A stretch of DNA of 64,000 bases from an uncultured Aquimarina sp. (GTDB lineage: Bacteria; Bacteroidota; Bacteroidia; Flavobacteriales; Flavobacteriaceae): assembly GCA_947498775.1 (NCBI GenBank), contig CANMLL010000007.1:186001-250000 (forward strand). The letters are read 5' to 3'. This document shows, piece by piece, positions 50,501 to 58,464 of this stretch (position 1 is the stretch's first letter; each line of letters starts with the position of its first letter). The notes beneath the pieces are model-generated. The model searched no databases and was not told the origin of the DNA. It was given only the letters and a program-made list of their open reading frames with translations. The translations under genes were made by a program, and so were the position numbers.

Positions 50501-52173
50501 TCAATCAGTGCCTGCTTTTCTATTTCAGAAACCCCACAAGTGTTCTCTGATTGAGAAACAGTAAGTGTCAAATCATTACGGTAGATATTTATGCCTGTTA
50601 TAGTACTATTTGTAGCCAGTAGTTTATAAACACCTGCATCAGCTTCTGCCGCATTAGAAATTGTATATTCCTTGCTGGTTGCACCAGGAATTGCCGAATT
50701 ATTTTTATACCATTGATACTCATTATTCGGACTTGTAAAAGAATCAGAAGTCAATGTTATACTACCACCAATTGCAACATTAAGTGTTTCTTCACTATCA
50801 GTCTTCTGCATTTGGTTATATGTAAAACTTGATATATTTGTGTTGAAAGCAGTAAAATCAGCTTCAAAGTCTGAAAATACAAACTTGTTACCCGAGATAC
50901 CAAAGGCGGTTAAATTAGGCAAAGTGCTAATTGCACCAGGAACCTTCCCTGAAAGCGCATTACCATACAAATAAAGAGCCTTTAAGCTAGTTAATCCACT
51001 AAATGAATCAGGAATTACACCAGTAAAATTATTATTATGTAAATGAGCATGTTCTAAAGTTGTAAGCTCCCCAAACTCTGCAGGGATGTTTCCGGTAAGT
51101 TGATTATTCCTTAAACCAATGCTTTTTAACTTCGGTAGCACTCCTAATCCAGGCGGTATACTTCCACTAAGTTGATTATCTCCTAATTGCAAGTTTTCAA
51201 GCGCTACTAATTTATCAAACTCAGAAGGAATACTTCCTGTAAGATCATTGCTTGTCATATAGAGACGAACAACCTTTGTCAATTGGCCTAATTCTGGAGG
51301 AATCGTTCCTGTTAACTGGTTTCCATTTAAACTTAATGCATACAAATTAGTAAGCTGTCCCAATTCTGGTGGAATTGTTCCTGTCAATTGATTTCCCGCA
51401 AAAGACAAAGACCCAAGGGTTGTCAAATTACCTAATTCTGGAGGAATCGTTCCTGTAAAATTATTATCAGTAAAAGTAAGAGTCCTCAAGTTGGTCATCT
51501 CACTTAATTGTGGAGGAATGGCGCCAGAAAGCTGATTTCCGGAAAAGTATAATGACGAAATTTTCTTTAATTGAGAGAACTCAATAGGTATACTACCGGT
51601 TAACTCGTTATACCCTAAATTAACAAACATAAGGTTGGACAATTGTCCTATTTGAGGAGGAATAACTCCAGAAAAATTATTTCTGTCAAAATATAAATGG
51701 GTAATCGCTGTTGCATTTAATATTTTCAAAATAGGTATTGGACCTATGAATTCATTACCACTTAAGTGTAAACTTCTTAATTTGGTAAGTTGTATTAGAC
51801 TATCCGGTAACGCTCCTCCAATATCATTACTACTAAGAACCAACTGGTTCATCTCAGTAAAGACTCCAATAGTAACTGGCAATGTTCCCGTAAGGTTATT
51901 TTTAAACATATCCAGCTTGGTTACCTTTCCATTGGTTACATTGACTCCGTACCAATCTGTTACCAAAGAATTTGGATCATTAACTAACCACGGCTGATTA
52001 TTTTCTGTCGTATTTTTCCAGTTATCTCCATTGGTAGCATTATAAAAATCAATTAACGCTTGTCGCTCTTCGGAAGAGACCTGCGCGTACATAGAGAGTA
52101 CCGAAAAAAATGTTAAGAATATGGATAAAACAGATATAATAGAGCGGTTGGAGCTCGTTCTTCTTTGCTTCAT
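47587..52173 (-). CDS. Giant plant-type leucine-rich-repeat protein with Ig-like domains (1528 aa)
   Basis: A signal peptide (ISVLSIFLTFFSVLSMYAQ) is followed by three LRR blocks, each opened by a cap (ERQALIDFYNATNGDNW; CGVSEIEKQALIDLYNATDG; CGVSDIEKQALIDLYNTTSG) at about 35, 550 and 985. Their repeats follow the plant-specific consensus, as in LTGTIPPELGQLTNLYALSL and LSGSIPAELGQLSNLRILYL, of about 24 residues each. Every block ends with an Ig-like domain containing YQWYK and DAGVY, near 470-540, 890-975 and 1215-1300. The last 210 residues form a cohesin-like beta domain (LDLRFTVSSTEISNVQVLSN) and a final sandwich. I see no type IX sorting domain. It is the first gene of the 29-kb operon and probably mediates adhesion or recognition. 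Confidence 0.9.
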   Translation of the reverse strand: MKQRRTSSNRSIISVLSIFLTFFSVLSMYAQVSSEERQALIDFYNATNGDNWKNTTENNQPWLVNDPNSLVTDWYGVNVTNGKVTKLDMFKNNLTGTLPVTIGVFTEMNQLVLSSNDIGGALPDSLIQLTKLRSLHLSGNEFIGPIPILKILNATAITHLYFDRNNFSGVIPPQIGQLSNLMFVNLGYNELTGSIPIEFSQLKKISSLYFSGNQLSGAIPPQLSEMTNLRTLTFTDNNFTGTIPPELGNLTTLGSLSFAGNQLTGTIPPELGQLTNLYALSLNGNQLTGTIPPELGQLTKVVRLYMTSNDLTGSIPSEFDKLVALENLQLGDNQLSGSIPPGLGVLPKLKSIGLRNNQLTGNIPAEFGELTTLEHAHLHNNNFTGVIPDSFSGLTSLKALYLYGNALSGKVPGAISTLPNLTAFGISGNKFVFSDFEADFTAFNTNISSFTYNQMQKTDSEETLNVAIGGSITLTSDSFTSPNNEYQWYKNNSAIPGATSKEYTISNAAEADAGVYKLLATNSTITGINIYRNDLTLTVSQSENTCGVSEIEKQALIDLYNATDGANWTNSWDLTTPVCDWYGVTVIGGKVTILNLRSNQLVGVIPETIGNLGSLETLDFKLNQLSGSIPSSLGQLVNLVTVYLHENQLSGSVPATLGQLVNLETLVLSNNQLSGNIPLELGQLINLKSLTMNVNQLSGNIPGTLGQLVNLQSLQLKQNQLSGTIPSALGELSSLQRIYLNNNNLSGNIPVSLGQLGNLEELHLFQNELSGSIPAELGQLSNLRILYLYNNQLSGTIPPELGQLFNLKDLNFYGNQLSGDIPASFSQFASIESLTLANNQLSGIIPSGLSEISSITGLYLSGNKFTFSSFETEFNSYQTNLNNFTYIPQAKVDSEQTLSVETNASITLSTTALTSTNNSYQWYKDGVAITDATNKDLLIENAVDADAGVYHFTATNSSVTDLTLERNPITLSVTPAVNTCGVSDIEKQALIDLYNTTSGTNWTNSWDLTAPVCNWYGVTVVDDKVTELDLHDNNLTGTISGALGQLVNLEILYLHENPLEGNLPSELGQLINLKSFVLYATQVTGNIPAELGQLTNLETLAFYYNQFTGTIPPELGQMTNLVNLYLGSNQLTGIIPAELGQLTNLQRLDAYNNNLTGNIPVALGGLTKLLHLGLGKNQLTGAIPSELSDIVDFNSFKVDQNNFVFSDLEQSFTAYATKLGADFVYAPQAKVDSIQALSIPNGGSITLSTTALTSTNNSYQWYKDDVAITGATTKDLLIENAVDADAGVYYFTATNSSVTDLILERNPITLSITSTGNELGVTINTVALPNANFDVVSGDVTMPDLASGNPDSETLVNLGADTGENKIVLINVKPSQNAAKLDLRFTVSSTEISNVQVLSNNNWLDFSPEFYRIEGKTIYFMNKRPSVSVPFTMNLVNGVQYDSSAGPLVLTVDDGIDLTGATLEIILPEGFGEGGPLENTSEIVQPSPNINGFEVNGSIWNSGSYKFILTIQGKSFKGAFLVSFSESE
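48240..48460 (-). repeat. Ig-domain DNA repeat, copy A (inside the LRR gene)
   Basis: This segment is nearly identical at DNA level to 49257-49477, both encoding an Ig-like domain of the LRR protein (about nine bases in ten agree on reading the two side by side). This points to recent intragenic duplication. Confidence 0.75.
49257..49477 (-). repeat. Ig-domain DNA repeat, copy B (inside the LRR gene)
   Basis: Partner of 48240-48460. The LRR cap segments at about 49129-49240 and 50430-50542 are likewise near-identical, so the duplicated unit probably covers a whole cap-LRR-Ig module that has since changed its LRR number. Confidence 0.75.
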
Positions 52174-52278
52174 TTAGCTATGCTTTTGGTTTGTTAGCAA
52201 TATTTATAATTTACTTAGATCAGAAACTAATTCGTTTTCACTAGTAGTTCATAGAAATAAGAATTATTTATTGGTTGT

Positions 52279-52301
52279 TTTTGATCCTTAATGGATCAAA
52301 A
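52279..52301. promoter_or_regulatory. Palindrome upstream of the LRR operon, possible operator
   Basis: TTTTGATCC and GGATCAAAA are perfect 9-bp arms around TTAAT, about 106-128 bp upstream of the LRR gene's ATG. This is a position suited to a regulator of the whole operon. It could also be a short hairpin in the leader. Confidence 0.4.
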
Positions 52302-52540
52302 CCATAAACATATACTAGGTTAAGTTGTATAATTTTTTGTACTATTTAGTAAGTGGGCTCCTACTAAATTAACATGGTTTTTTGTTAATTTTTATCAGCG
52401 TGCAAAACTACGGTTTTAAGGTTTTGAAAAAAATAATAACTGTTAAATATTCTTTAAAAAAAGGACATCCATTATATTATAATTCACAATACTTTTTTAG
52501 TGTAATATGGACGTAATATTAGTTATTAAAGGAAATACAA

Positions 52541-52578
52541 AAGTTCTGGATCTTAAACTTCTTGAAGATCCAGAACTT
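52541..52578. terminator. Perfect 14-bp-arm hairpin in the ccsBA-LRR intergenic region
   Basis: AAGTTCTGGATCTT and AAGATCCAGAACTT are exact complements around a 10-base loop, followed by ATTTTAT on the + strand. It is about 640 bp beyond the ccsBA stop. It may be a terminator, possibly of an unseen small RNA. Confidence 0.55.
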
Positions 52579-53217
52579 ATTTTATGAAGTTTATTAGTGT
52601 TAAATTTTTACAAAACACTGCTTATCAACAACATAACAAAAAAACTTAATTATGTTAATTTTATTTTTTTTAACCAATCATTTGTAGGATTTTTTTACAA
52701 AAGTTTAAGTTTTGTTGAAAACTAAAAATCAAGAATACCATAGTATGAAGAAAAAATTGAGCGCGTAAAGTGTAAATGTTAATCAAACTGAACTACCATA
52801 TAATAAAGACGCATAGATTTTCCAAACTAAGGAGTAATACCAATTCTGATGTAAAATTTCTTTTGGGTAATAACAAACAAGTTCGCACTATGCAGTTTAC
52901 AACTACTGAAACTGTATACTAAAAACCACAGTATATTTTTTAGAACTTGAAAGGTAAATGCAGGAAAGTGTATAGTTTCTAAACTACTATCGACTTCAAG
53001 CTGATAGATAGCTTTTGTACTACGACTTAAATTGACTAGAGTTCAGCGCTAAAACAACTCAACAATAAAGTGATAAAAACAATAAAGGCGAGGGATTTTC
53101 TCCCATTCCCGGATGGAGACATCAATACTAAAACTCTATTCTTAAGTTCTTGATCTAATTGAATATAAGTGTTCTTTTGGCTATTATTAAAAAAGGCTTA
53201 AACCACTTCATAGTCAA

Positions 53218-56200
53218 TTACTCATCATCTGCTGAAACCAATTCTTTCTTTTTCTTATAATGTACTTGGTTTCTCCAGTAAGAGAATGCGCCAAGTATGA
53301 TTACAAATGCTATAGAATAAAACACAAAATTTGGAGTAATTACTTTGTCCCCACTAGCATAAGAGTGTAGCCCTTTGAGATAAAAATTTACTCCAAAGTA
53401 AGTCATTAGGATAGATGCGACTGCCACTACAGACATTAGGTTAAAAAACCATCGACCACGTAACCCCGGAATCAACCGCATATGAATTACAAAGGCGTAT
53501 ACCATGATACTAACAAGAGCCCAAGTTTCTTTGGGATCCCAACCCCAATAGCGACCCCAGCTTTCATTGGCCCACATACCTCCTAGAAAATTACCAATTG
53601 TAAGCATGACCAAGCCAATAGTAAGTGCCATTTCGTTAATAATAGTAATTTCTCTGATGTTAAGATCCATTCTTTTCTTATTGGCTTTGGTAGTAAATAT
53701 CATTAAAAATAACGCCAATATTCCTAGAATAGCTCCTACAAAAAATGGTCCATAGCTACCTACAATGATCGAAACATGTATTAAAACCCAATAGGAATCT
53801 AGTACTGGTTGTAGATTAGCAATTGCAGGGTCTGTCCAGTTTTCGTGTGCAAAGAATAATATAATCGCTGCCACCAAAGTTGTAGCTGAAATGGTAAGGT
53901 TACTTTTTTTACCGAAAGCTAATCCAATCGCGAGAGTCATCCAGGCTACATAGATCATAGATTCGTAGGCATTACTCCATGGTGCATGACCTGAAACATA
54001 CCATCGTATTATTAATCCTGCCGTATGTGCTATAAACAATAATATGACTAGTCCGATGGTTGTGTTAATTAATCCTCGAACAATTTTTGATTCTTTAAAT
54101 ATCCTAAAGATTACAAAAACTATCAAAAACAATCCTATTAAGCCATAATACCGATATAATGTTCTAAAGATATCATATTTGTTTAATGCGATTTCTGCTT
54201 TTATCTTTTTATCATTAGGCAATACCTCACCTCCAAATTTTCTTTGAAAACTCTTTATACTCTCTACATACTTATTTGACTTACTATAATCCCCTGTTCT
54301 CCTGGCCTCTTGAAGAGATTGGCGATATATTGAAACAATTTGTCGAGTATATACAGAGTCCATTCCGCTAAAATTATATTCATTTAACTCAGGAACAGAA
54401 ACCCATTTGTTTCCTTCATCTCCAGGTACCGGAAACACTCTTAAAATCCCTCCGCCTAACGCTTGATTAAGTAGGTAAAATTTTTCATGAGTTTTTAGAA
54501 AATCTTTCTCAAAGCTACTAGGGGTATTTGTACTACTTGCACGTTCTAGGTAGGGAGTTAATTTATACGTTCCGTCTGGTTCTACAAGATCAATTAAAGA
54601 TACTCTTCTTTCTGTTTTAGGAACTCCTAAAATCCTACGAATACTATCATTCTCTTTTTGTATTTCGATAATAGGAACACTATACCAGAGAAATGGATTT
54701 TCTACCATAGAAACAAAGACCTGATCCGCATTTAGGCCTTCGTAGGTGTCTTTTTTACTGAGTTTACGAAGTAATTCTGAAGAAAAGGTATTTACAGGTT
54801 TCATTCGGCCACGTTCATCCTGGATCACAATACTTCCAAAATTGGATGCATGTTCCTTATCTACAGCATTAGCTTTGATTACAGAGTCTAATTGGGCTTT
54901 GGTAGGAAGTGTTTGTAAATGATCTGTATGATTTGGTAATTCTTGAGCAAAAGAAAATGATGAAATTATCAACAACACTAGTGTTGTTAAACTTTTCTTT
55001 TTTGATTTAACCTTATTCAGCATGTTTTCAAGGTCTTTAAAACGAGAGCCCTTGGTAAAAAGAATTAACATCATTCCCAAATACAATAGCATATAACCCG
55101 TATAGGTTATCAAGGTTCCCCAGCGATCGTGATTTACAGAAAGTACTGTTCCTTTTTCATCGGGATCAAAAGAAGCTTGAAAAAACCTATATCCCTTATG
55201 ATCCAACACATGATTCATATAAATATCATACGGACGAGATGAAGTACCTTCTACAATATCCACTTTACTCTTGAAGGATTTATAAACATTTTCTGTACCC
55301 GGATATTTTTCTGCGATAAAATCATTCAGTTTCAATGCAAAAGGGAGTTCCATTTGTTTTGAACCATATTGAAAATACATATCGAGGCCACCTAATGATA
55401 CTTTAGTCATATCATTGTTATACCCTTTTCCCCCTAAGAGTTTAATTTCTTTTGTTTCTCCATTAGTTGAAACATTAAAAATTAAAGCATCTTGTTCTCC
55501 TTTATCTTTTATCGCAATAGGAACCACATCATACTTCCCCCTAATCACTGGATCGGGAATAACAAATTGCATCCCGGCCGTTTGATATAATGACCTAAGC
55601 ATTAACGGCTGCACGCTATCTTTAAAAATTAGTCCTTGATATTGATCTGCCATTCGCATAAAAGAACCATCAAAGGGAGATTGCATAAAGTACTCATCAT
55701 TTTCATACGTAATATTAATAGCTCCTTCGGTAGGTTTATTAAATGCAATCAATACGTTATGAATATTTGAGATCTCCCCTTCCTGAAGAAAATGGTCGTG
55801 ACGATCACCATCTCCTGCTTCTACAATTTTTAAATATCGATCGCCTTCTTCAGATTCAACCAAACCCATCTCTGCTCCTTGAATAAAATCTTTATATTCA
55901 ACAATAACAGGTTGATTATTATAATCGGTACTGATTGTAAAATCATTATTTGTAGCTTCGGCTAGCTCAAAAGCTTCAGAAATAATCCTTCTTCTGGGTT
56001 CTCCATCTATTTCTCCATCCAAAAAGATCGTCAAGTATGTTTTTTCCGAAAGAAACATCGAGGTTGTTTCTCCTTCGCGTATAGGCATTACACCTTCATA
56101 ACTAATATATCGCGTAACAAAAGCACCTATAATAATTATAATAAACGATAAATGAAGCAAAAGCGTAGCCCACTTGTCTTTTTTATAAAGTTTGTATCTA

Positions 56201-56400
56201 ACAATATTTCCGCAAAAATTAATGGCAAAAAATACCATTATGGCTTCAAACCACCATGTGTTATATATCCATATTCTTGCCGCTGTAGTCCCATATGCAT
56301 CTTCCAAGAAAGTACCAATTCCCATAGAAACTGCAAAAACAATAAATAAAATCGCCATTAATCGTGTAGAGAACAAAATGCTTGCTAGTTTATCTTGCAT
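53218..56400 (-). CDS. Fused cytochrome c biogenesis protein CcsB-CcsA (ResB-ResC)
   Basis: From the ATG at 56400 it is 1060 aa; an in-frame ATG at 56457 would add 19 residues. I prefer 56400, as a GAAAGG lies just ahead of it and a TAAATTTG promoter element lies within the longer frame. The N-terminal half is the ResB/CcsB domain, with membrane helices (LMAILFIVFAVSMGIGTFL, WATLLLHLSFIIIIIGAFV) and a large periplasmic loop. The C-terminal 350 residues are CcsA, with the heme-handling WGRYWGWDPKETWALVSI motif and multiple helices. The protein exports heme and attaches it to c-type apocytochromes in the periplasm (system II). Fused CcsBA of this size is normal in Bacteroidota. The gene appears monocistronic. 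Confidence 0.93.
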   Translation of the reverse strand: MQDKLASILFSTRLMAILFIVFAVSMGIGTFLEDAYGTTAARIWIYNTWWFEAIMVFFAINFCGNIVRYKLYKKDKWATLLLHLSFIIIIIGAFVTRYISYEGVMPIREGETTSMFLSEKTYLTIFLDGEIDGEPRRRIISEAFELAEATNNDFTISTDYNNQPVIVEYKDFIQGAEMGLVESEEGDRYLKIVEAGDGDRHDHFLQEGEISNIHNVLIAFNKPTEGAINITYENDEYFMQSPFDGSFMRMADQYQGLIFKDSVQPLMLRSLYQTAGMQFVIPDPVIRGKYDVVPIAIKDKGEQDALIFNVSTNGETKEIKLLGGKGYNNDMTKVSLGGLDMYFQYGSKQMELPFALKLNDFIAEKYPGTENVYKSFKSKVDIVEGTSSRPYDIYMNHVLDHKGYRFFQASFDPDEKGTVLSVNHDRWGTLITYTGYMLLYLGMMLILFTKGSRFKDLENMLNKVKSKKKSLTTLVLLIISSFSFAQELPNHTDHLQTLPTKAQLDSVIKANAVDKEHASNFGSIVIQDERGRMKPVNTFSSELLRKLSKKDTYEGLNADQVFVSMVENPFLWYSVPIIEIQKENDSIRRILGVPKTERRVSLIDLVEPDGTYKLTPYLERASSTNTPSSFEKDFLKTHEKFYLLNQALGGGILRVFPVPGDEGNKWVSVPELNEYNFSGMDSVYTRQIVSIYRQSLQEARRTGDYSKSNKYVESIKSFQRKFGGEVLPNDKKIKAEIALNKYDIFRTLYRYYGLIGLFLIVFVIFRIFKESKIVRGLINTTIGLVILLFIAHTAGLIIRWYVSGHAPWSNAYESMIYVAWMTLAIGLAFGKKSNLTISATTLVAAIILFFAHENWTDPAIANLQPVLDSYWVLIHVSIIVGSYGPFFVGAILGILALFLMIFTTKANKKRMDLNIREITIINEMALTIGLVMLTIGNFLGGMWANESWGRYWGWDPKETWALVSIMVYAFVIHMRLIPGLRGRWFFNLMSVVAVASILMTYFGVNFYLKGLHSYASGDKVITPNFVFYSIAFVIILGAFSYWRNQVHYKKKKELVSADDE

Positions 56401-56423
56401 AGTACCTTTCTTTTTTTGCTCGG

Positions 56424-56431
56424 CAAATTTA
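56424..56431 (-). promoter_or_regulatory. -7 promoter element of ccsBA
   Basis: On the minus strand this reads TAAATTTG, an exact TAnnTTTG match, about 24 bp upstream of the ATG at 56400. It supports the shorter start of ccsBA. Confidence 0.5.
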
Positions 56432-56537
56432 ATGTTTTTAACAGGATAAAGTATCATTATTAAGCTTTGATTTAACGGTTTTAACAGAAGTGTTAATCTT
56501 GTTTAATTTTTTGAAGGAACTTCCTTATTTTAGCCAA

Positions 56538-57302
56538 ATGATTAGAGTTGTAATTCTAGGTGCCGGAAATGTTGCACAACACTTGTATGCCGCTTTTATG
56601 AATCAAAAATCTATAGAAGTAATACAATGCTATAATCGTAAAGGCAGACTATTACATCCTGATCAAAAAGAAAGTTCTGTAATAAAAGATATTACTACCC
56701 TACAAGAAGCTGATGTTTATATATTGGCAGTACGCGATGATGCTATCAAAAAAGTGTCTTCGCAATTGCCTTTTCAAAACAGATTAGTAGTTCATACTTC
56801 GGGAAGTGTTCCTATTGATATGCTAGGTAATTTAAATAGAAAAGGCGTGTTTTATCCTGTACAAACATTTAGTAAAGACAAAGATGTGGATTTTGATAAC
56901 GTTCCATTTTGTGTAGAAGCCAGAAAAGAAGACGATCTACATCTGTTAAAAAATCTTGCCAAATCTTTATCAGAAAAAGTGTTTGAAATCTCTTCAGAAC
57001 AACGTAACATATTGCATGTATCTGCAGTTTTTGTAAATAATTTCACCAATTACCTGTTTTCAATTGGAAATGATATCTGTAAAAAATACAATGTTCCTTT
57101 TGAAATATTGCACCCTTTACTTCTTGAGACTGCCAAAAAAGCAATAAAAATGAGCCCTGATCAGGCACAGACAGGTCCCGCTATTAGAAAAGATAATCAA
57201 ACTATAGAGCGACATTTACAAATCATATCAGACCCACTACAAAAAGAAATATATCAGACCTTAACAAGGGCAATTCAATCTAAATATGGAAAAAAGTTAT
57301 AA
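56538..57302 (+). CDS. Rossmann-fold DUF2520-type NAD(P)-binding protein
   Basis: From the ATG at 56538 this is 254 aa; the frame extends upstream to 56490, but those residues are uncharacteristic. The N-terminus IRVVILGAGNVAQHLYAAF has the GxGNxA dinucleotide-binding loop, followed by ADVYILAVRDDAI and VVHTSGSVPIDMLG. The C-terminal helical domain has HVSAVFVNNFTNYLFSIG and TGPAIRKDNQTIERHL, typical of the DUF2520 partner domain seen in F420/ProC-like oxidoreductases. The substrate is not known. It overlaps the KdsC-like gene by 17 bp, and the pair is a common arrangement in Bacteroidota. Confidence 0.88.
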   Translation: MIRVVILGAGNVAQHLYAAFMNQKSIEVIQCYNRKGRLLHPDQKESSVIKDITTLQEADVYILAVRDDAIKKVSSQLPFQNRLVVHTSGSVPIDMLGNLNRKGVFYPVQTFSKDKDVDFDNVPFCVEARKEDDLHLLKNLAKSLSEKVFEISSEQRNILHVSAVFVNNFTNYLFSIGNDICKKYNVPFEILHPLLLETAKKAIKMSPDQAQTGPAIRKDNQTIERHLQIISDPLQKEIYQTLTRAIQSKYGKKL

Positions 57303-57810
57303 AGAATACTTACAACACATTACTACCTTTATTTTTGACGTTGATGGGGTACTCACTGATGGCACAGTACTTATCAACACCGAAGGAGAATTACTAAGGA
57401 CTATGAACATCAAAGATGGATACGCATTAAAAGCAGCAATCCAACAAGGATATAATGTGTGTATCATTTCGGGTGGTAAAAATGAAGGTGTGCGTAAAAG
57501 ACTAAAAGGGCTAGGAATTACAGACATCTATCTTGGCGCCCATCACAAAGTAGAACAACTGGATGAATATATGGACATCTACACTATCAAATCTGAAAAT
57601 GTTTTGTATATGGGAGATGACATTCCTGATATGCCAGTAATGCAAATGGTAGGATTACCTACGTGTCCACAGGATGCGGTTGCAGAAATTAAGGAAATTT
57701 CTAAATATATATCTTTCAAAAAAGGCGGAAAAGGATGTGTAAGAGATGTAATTGAACAAGTACTGAAGGTACAAGGGAAATGGATTTCAGATTTTGACGC
57801 CGAAGCATAG
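57286..57810 (+). CDS. kdsC: KdsC-like HAD phosphatase (Kdo-8-phosphate phosphatase family)
   Basis: This is a 174-aa HAD-superfamily hydrolase of the C0 (no cap) type. The catalytic loop is FIFDVDGVLTDG, with the nucleophile D18 and acid/base D20. Further motifs are CIISGGKNEGVRKRLKGLG (motif II Ser and Lys) and YMGDDIPDMPVMQMVGLP (motif IV Asp pair). The length and the GVLTDG signature fit 3-deoxy-D-manno-octulosonate-8-phosphate phosphatase, which makes Kdo for lipopolysaccharide. No other Kdo genes are adjacent, so another small sugar phosphate is possible. It is coupled to the upstream gene by 17 bp of overlap. Confidence 0.88.
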   Translation: MEKSYKEYLQHITTFIFDVDGVLTDGTVLINTEGELLRTMNIKDGYALKAAIQQGYNVCIISGGKNEGVRKRLKGLGITDIYLGAHHKVEQLDEYMDIYTIKSENVLYMGDDIPDMPVMQMVGLPTCPQDAVAEIKEISKYISFKKGGKGCVRDVIEQVLKVQGKWISDFDAEA

Positions 57811-57812
57811 AT

Positions 57813-57840
57813 ATGGTTGATGGTTGATGGTTGATGGTTG
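57813..57840. repeat. Tandem heptamer repeat ATGGTTG x4
   Basis: Four perfect tandem copies of ATGGTTG directly follow the KdsC-like stop. A run of A follows. It is 52 bp before rdgB, so changes in copy number would alter its leader length. Confidence 0.9.
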
Positions 57841-57891
57841 AAAAAAAACCTTTGTGAAAAATTGAATAAAAAAAAGTTATTATTTGTCTAA

Positions 57892-58464
57892 ATGAAATTA
57901 GTATTTGCTACCAATAATCTTAATAAGCTAAAAGAAGTTCAAATGCTGATACCTTCACAAATCCAATTGTTAAGCCTTGCAGATATTGGGTGTACAGAAG
58001 ATATTCCGGAAACCTCATCGACAATCGAGGGAAATGCAAAACAAAAAGCACACTATATAAAACAACACTATGGTTATGATTGCTTTGCAGATGATACGGG
58101 TCTTGAGGTTGCCGCACTAAACGGAGCCCCAGGGGTATATTCGGCCCGATATGCTGGCGAATCAAGAGATGCCAATGCAAACATGGATAAGCTTTTGAGT
58201 GAGTTGGATGGAAAAGAAAACCACAATGCACAATTTAAAACGGTCATTGCTCTGGAAATTAATGGCAAACTTAAAACATTTACAGGTATTTGTAAAGGGA
58301 AGATTACACATACTAAAAAAGGTACAGGTGGATTTGGGTATGACCCAATTTTTCTTCCAAATGGATATTCTAAAACCTTCGCTGAGCTACCATTGAACGA
58401 AAAAAATAAGATCGGTCACCGAGGAAAAGCGGTGCAACTTTTAATTAATTTTTTAAACCCCTAA
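57892..58464 (+). CDS. rdgB: Non-canonical purine NTP pyrophosphatase, RdgB/HAM1 family
   Basis: This is a 190-aa enzyme hydrolysing dITP, ITP and XTP to the monophosphate plus PPi, which cleans the nucleotide pool. The N-terminus [17 protein letters not shown] has the substrate-binding (S/T)xNxxK, followed by [16 protein letters not shown]. The catalytic [20 protein letters not shown] and ARYAGE come next, then [20 protein letters not shown] and the final HRGKA. All key residues are present and the length is typical. Its 4-bp 3' overlap with the convergent CPBP gene leaves no room for a dedicated terminator between them. Confidence 0.95.
   Translation: MKLVFATNNLNKLKEVQMLIPSQIQLLSLADIGCTEDIPETSSTIEGNAKQKAHYIKQHYGYDCFADDTGLEVAALNGAPGVYSARYAGESRDANANMDKLLSELDGKENHNAQFKTVIALEINGKLKTFTGICKGKITHTKKGTGGFGYDPIFLPNGYSKTFAELPLNEKNKIGHRGKAVQLLINFLNP

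Larger units (their letters stand above)
52174..53217. other. Approx. 1-kb intergenic region upstream of the LRR operon
   Basis: No credible ORF or RNA gene is seen. It holds the promoter region of the 29-kb operon and the 3' flank of ccsBA, both on the minus strand. Two inverted repeats stand out, at 52279-52301 and 52541-52578. The rest is AT-rich and featureless to me. Confidence 0.5.

Noticed and set aside
47587..52173. Regularly spaced repeats resembling a CRISPR or satellite array
   Set aside because: The roughly 72-bp period is the 24-residue leucine-rich repeat in a continuous coding frame.
23526..52173. Type VI or type IX cargo signature in the giant operon
   Set aside because: No Hcp, VgrG or PAAR-like gene is present in the window, and I see no type IX sorting domain at the C-termini; absence here does not exclude those systems elsewhere in the genome.
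56401..56457. Upstream ATG of ccsBA
   Set aside because: A good -7 promoter element lies inside this extension, and a GAAAGG ribosome site precedes the ATG at 56400.
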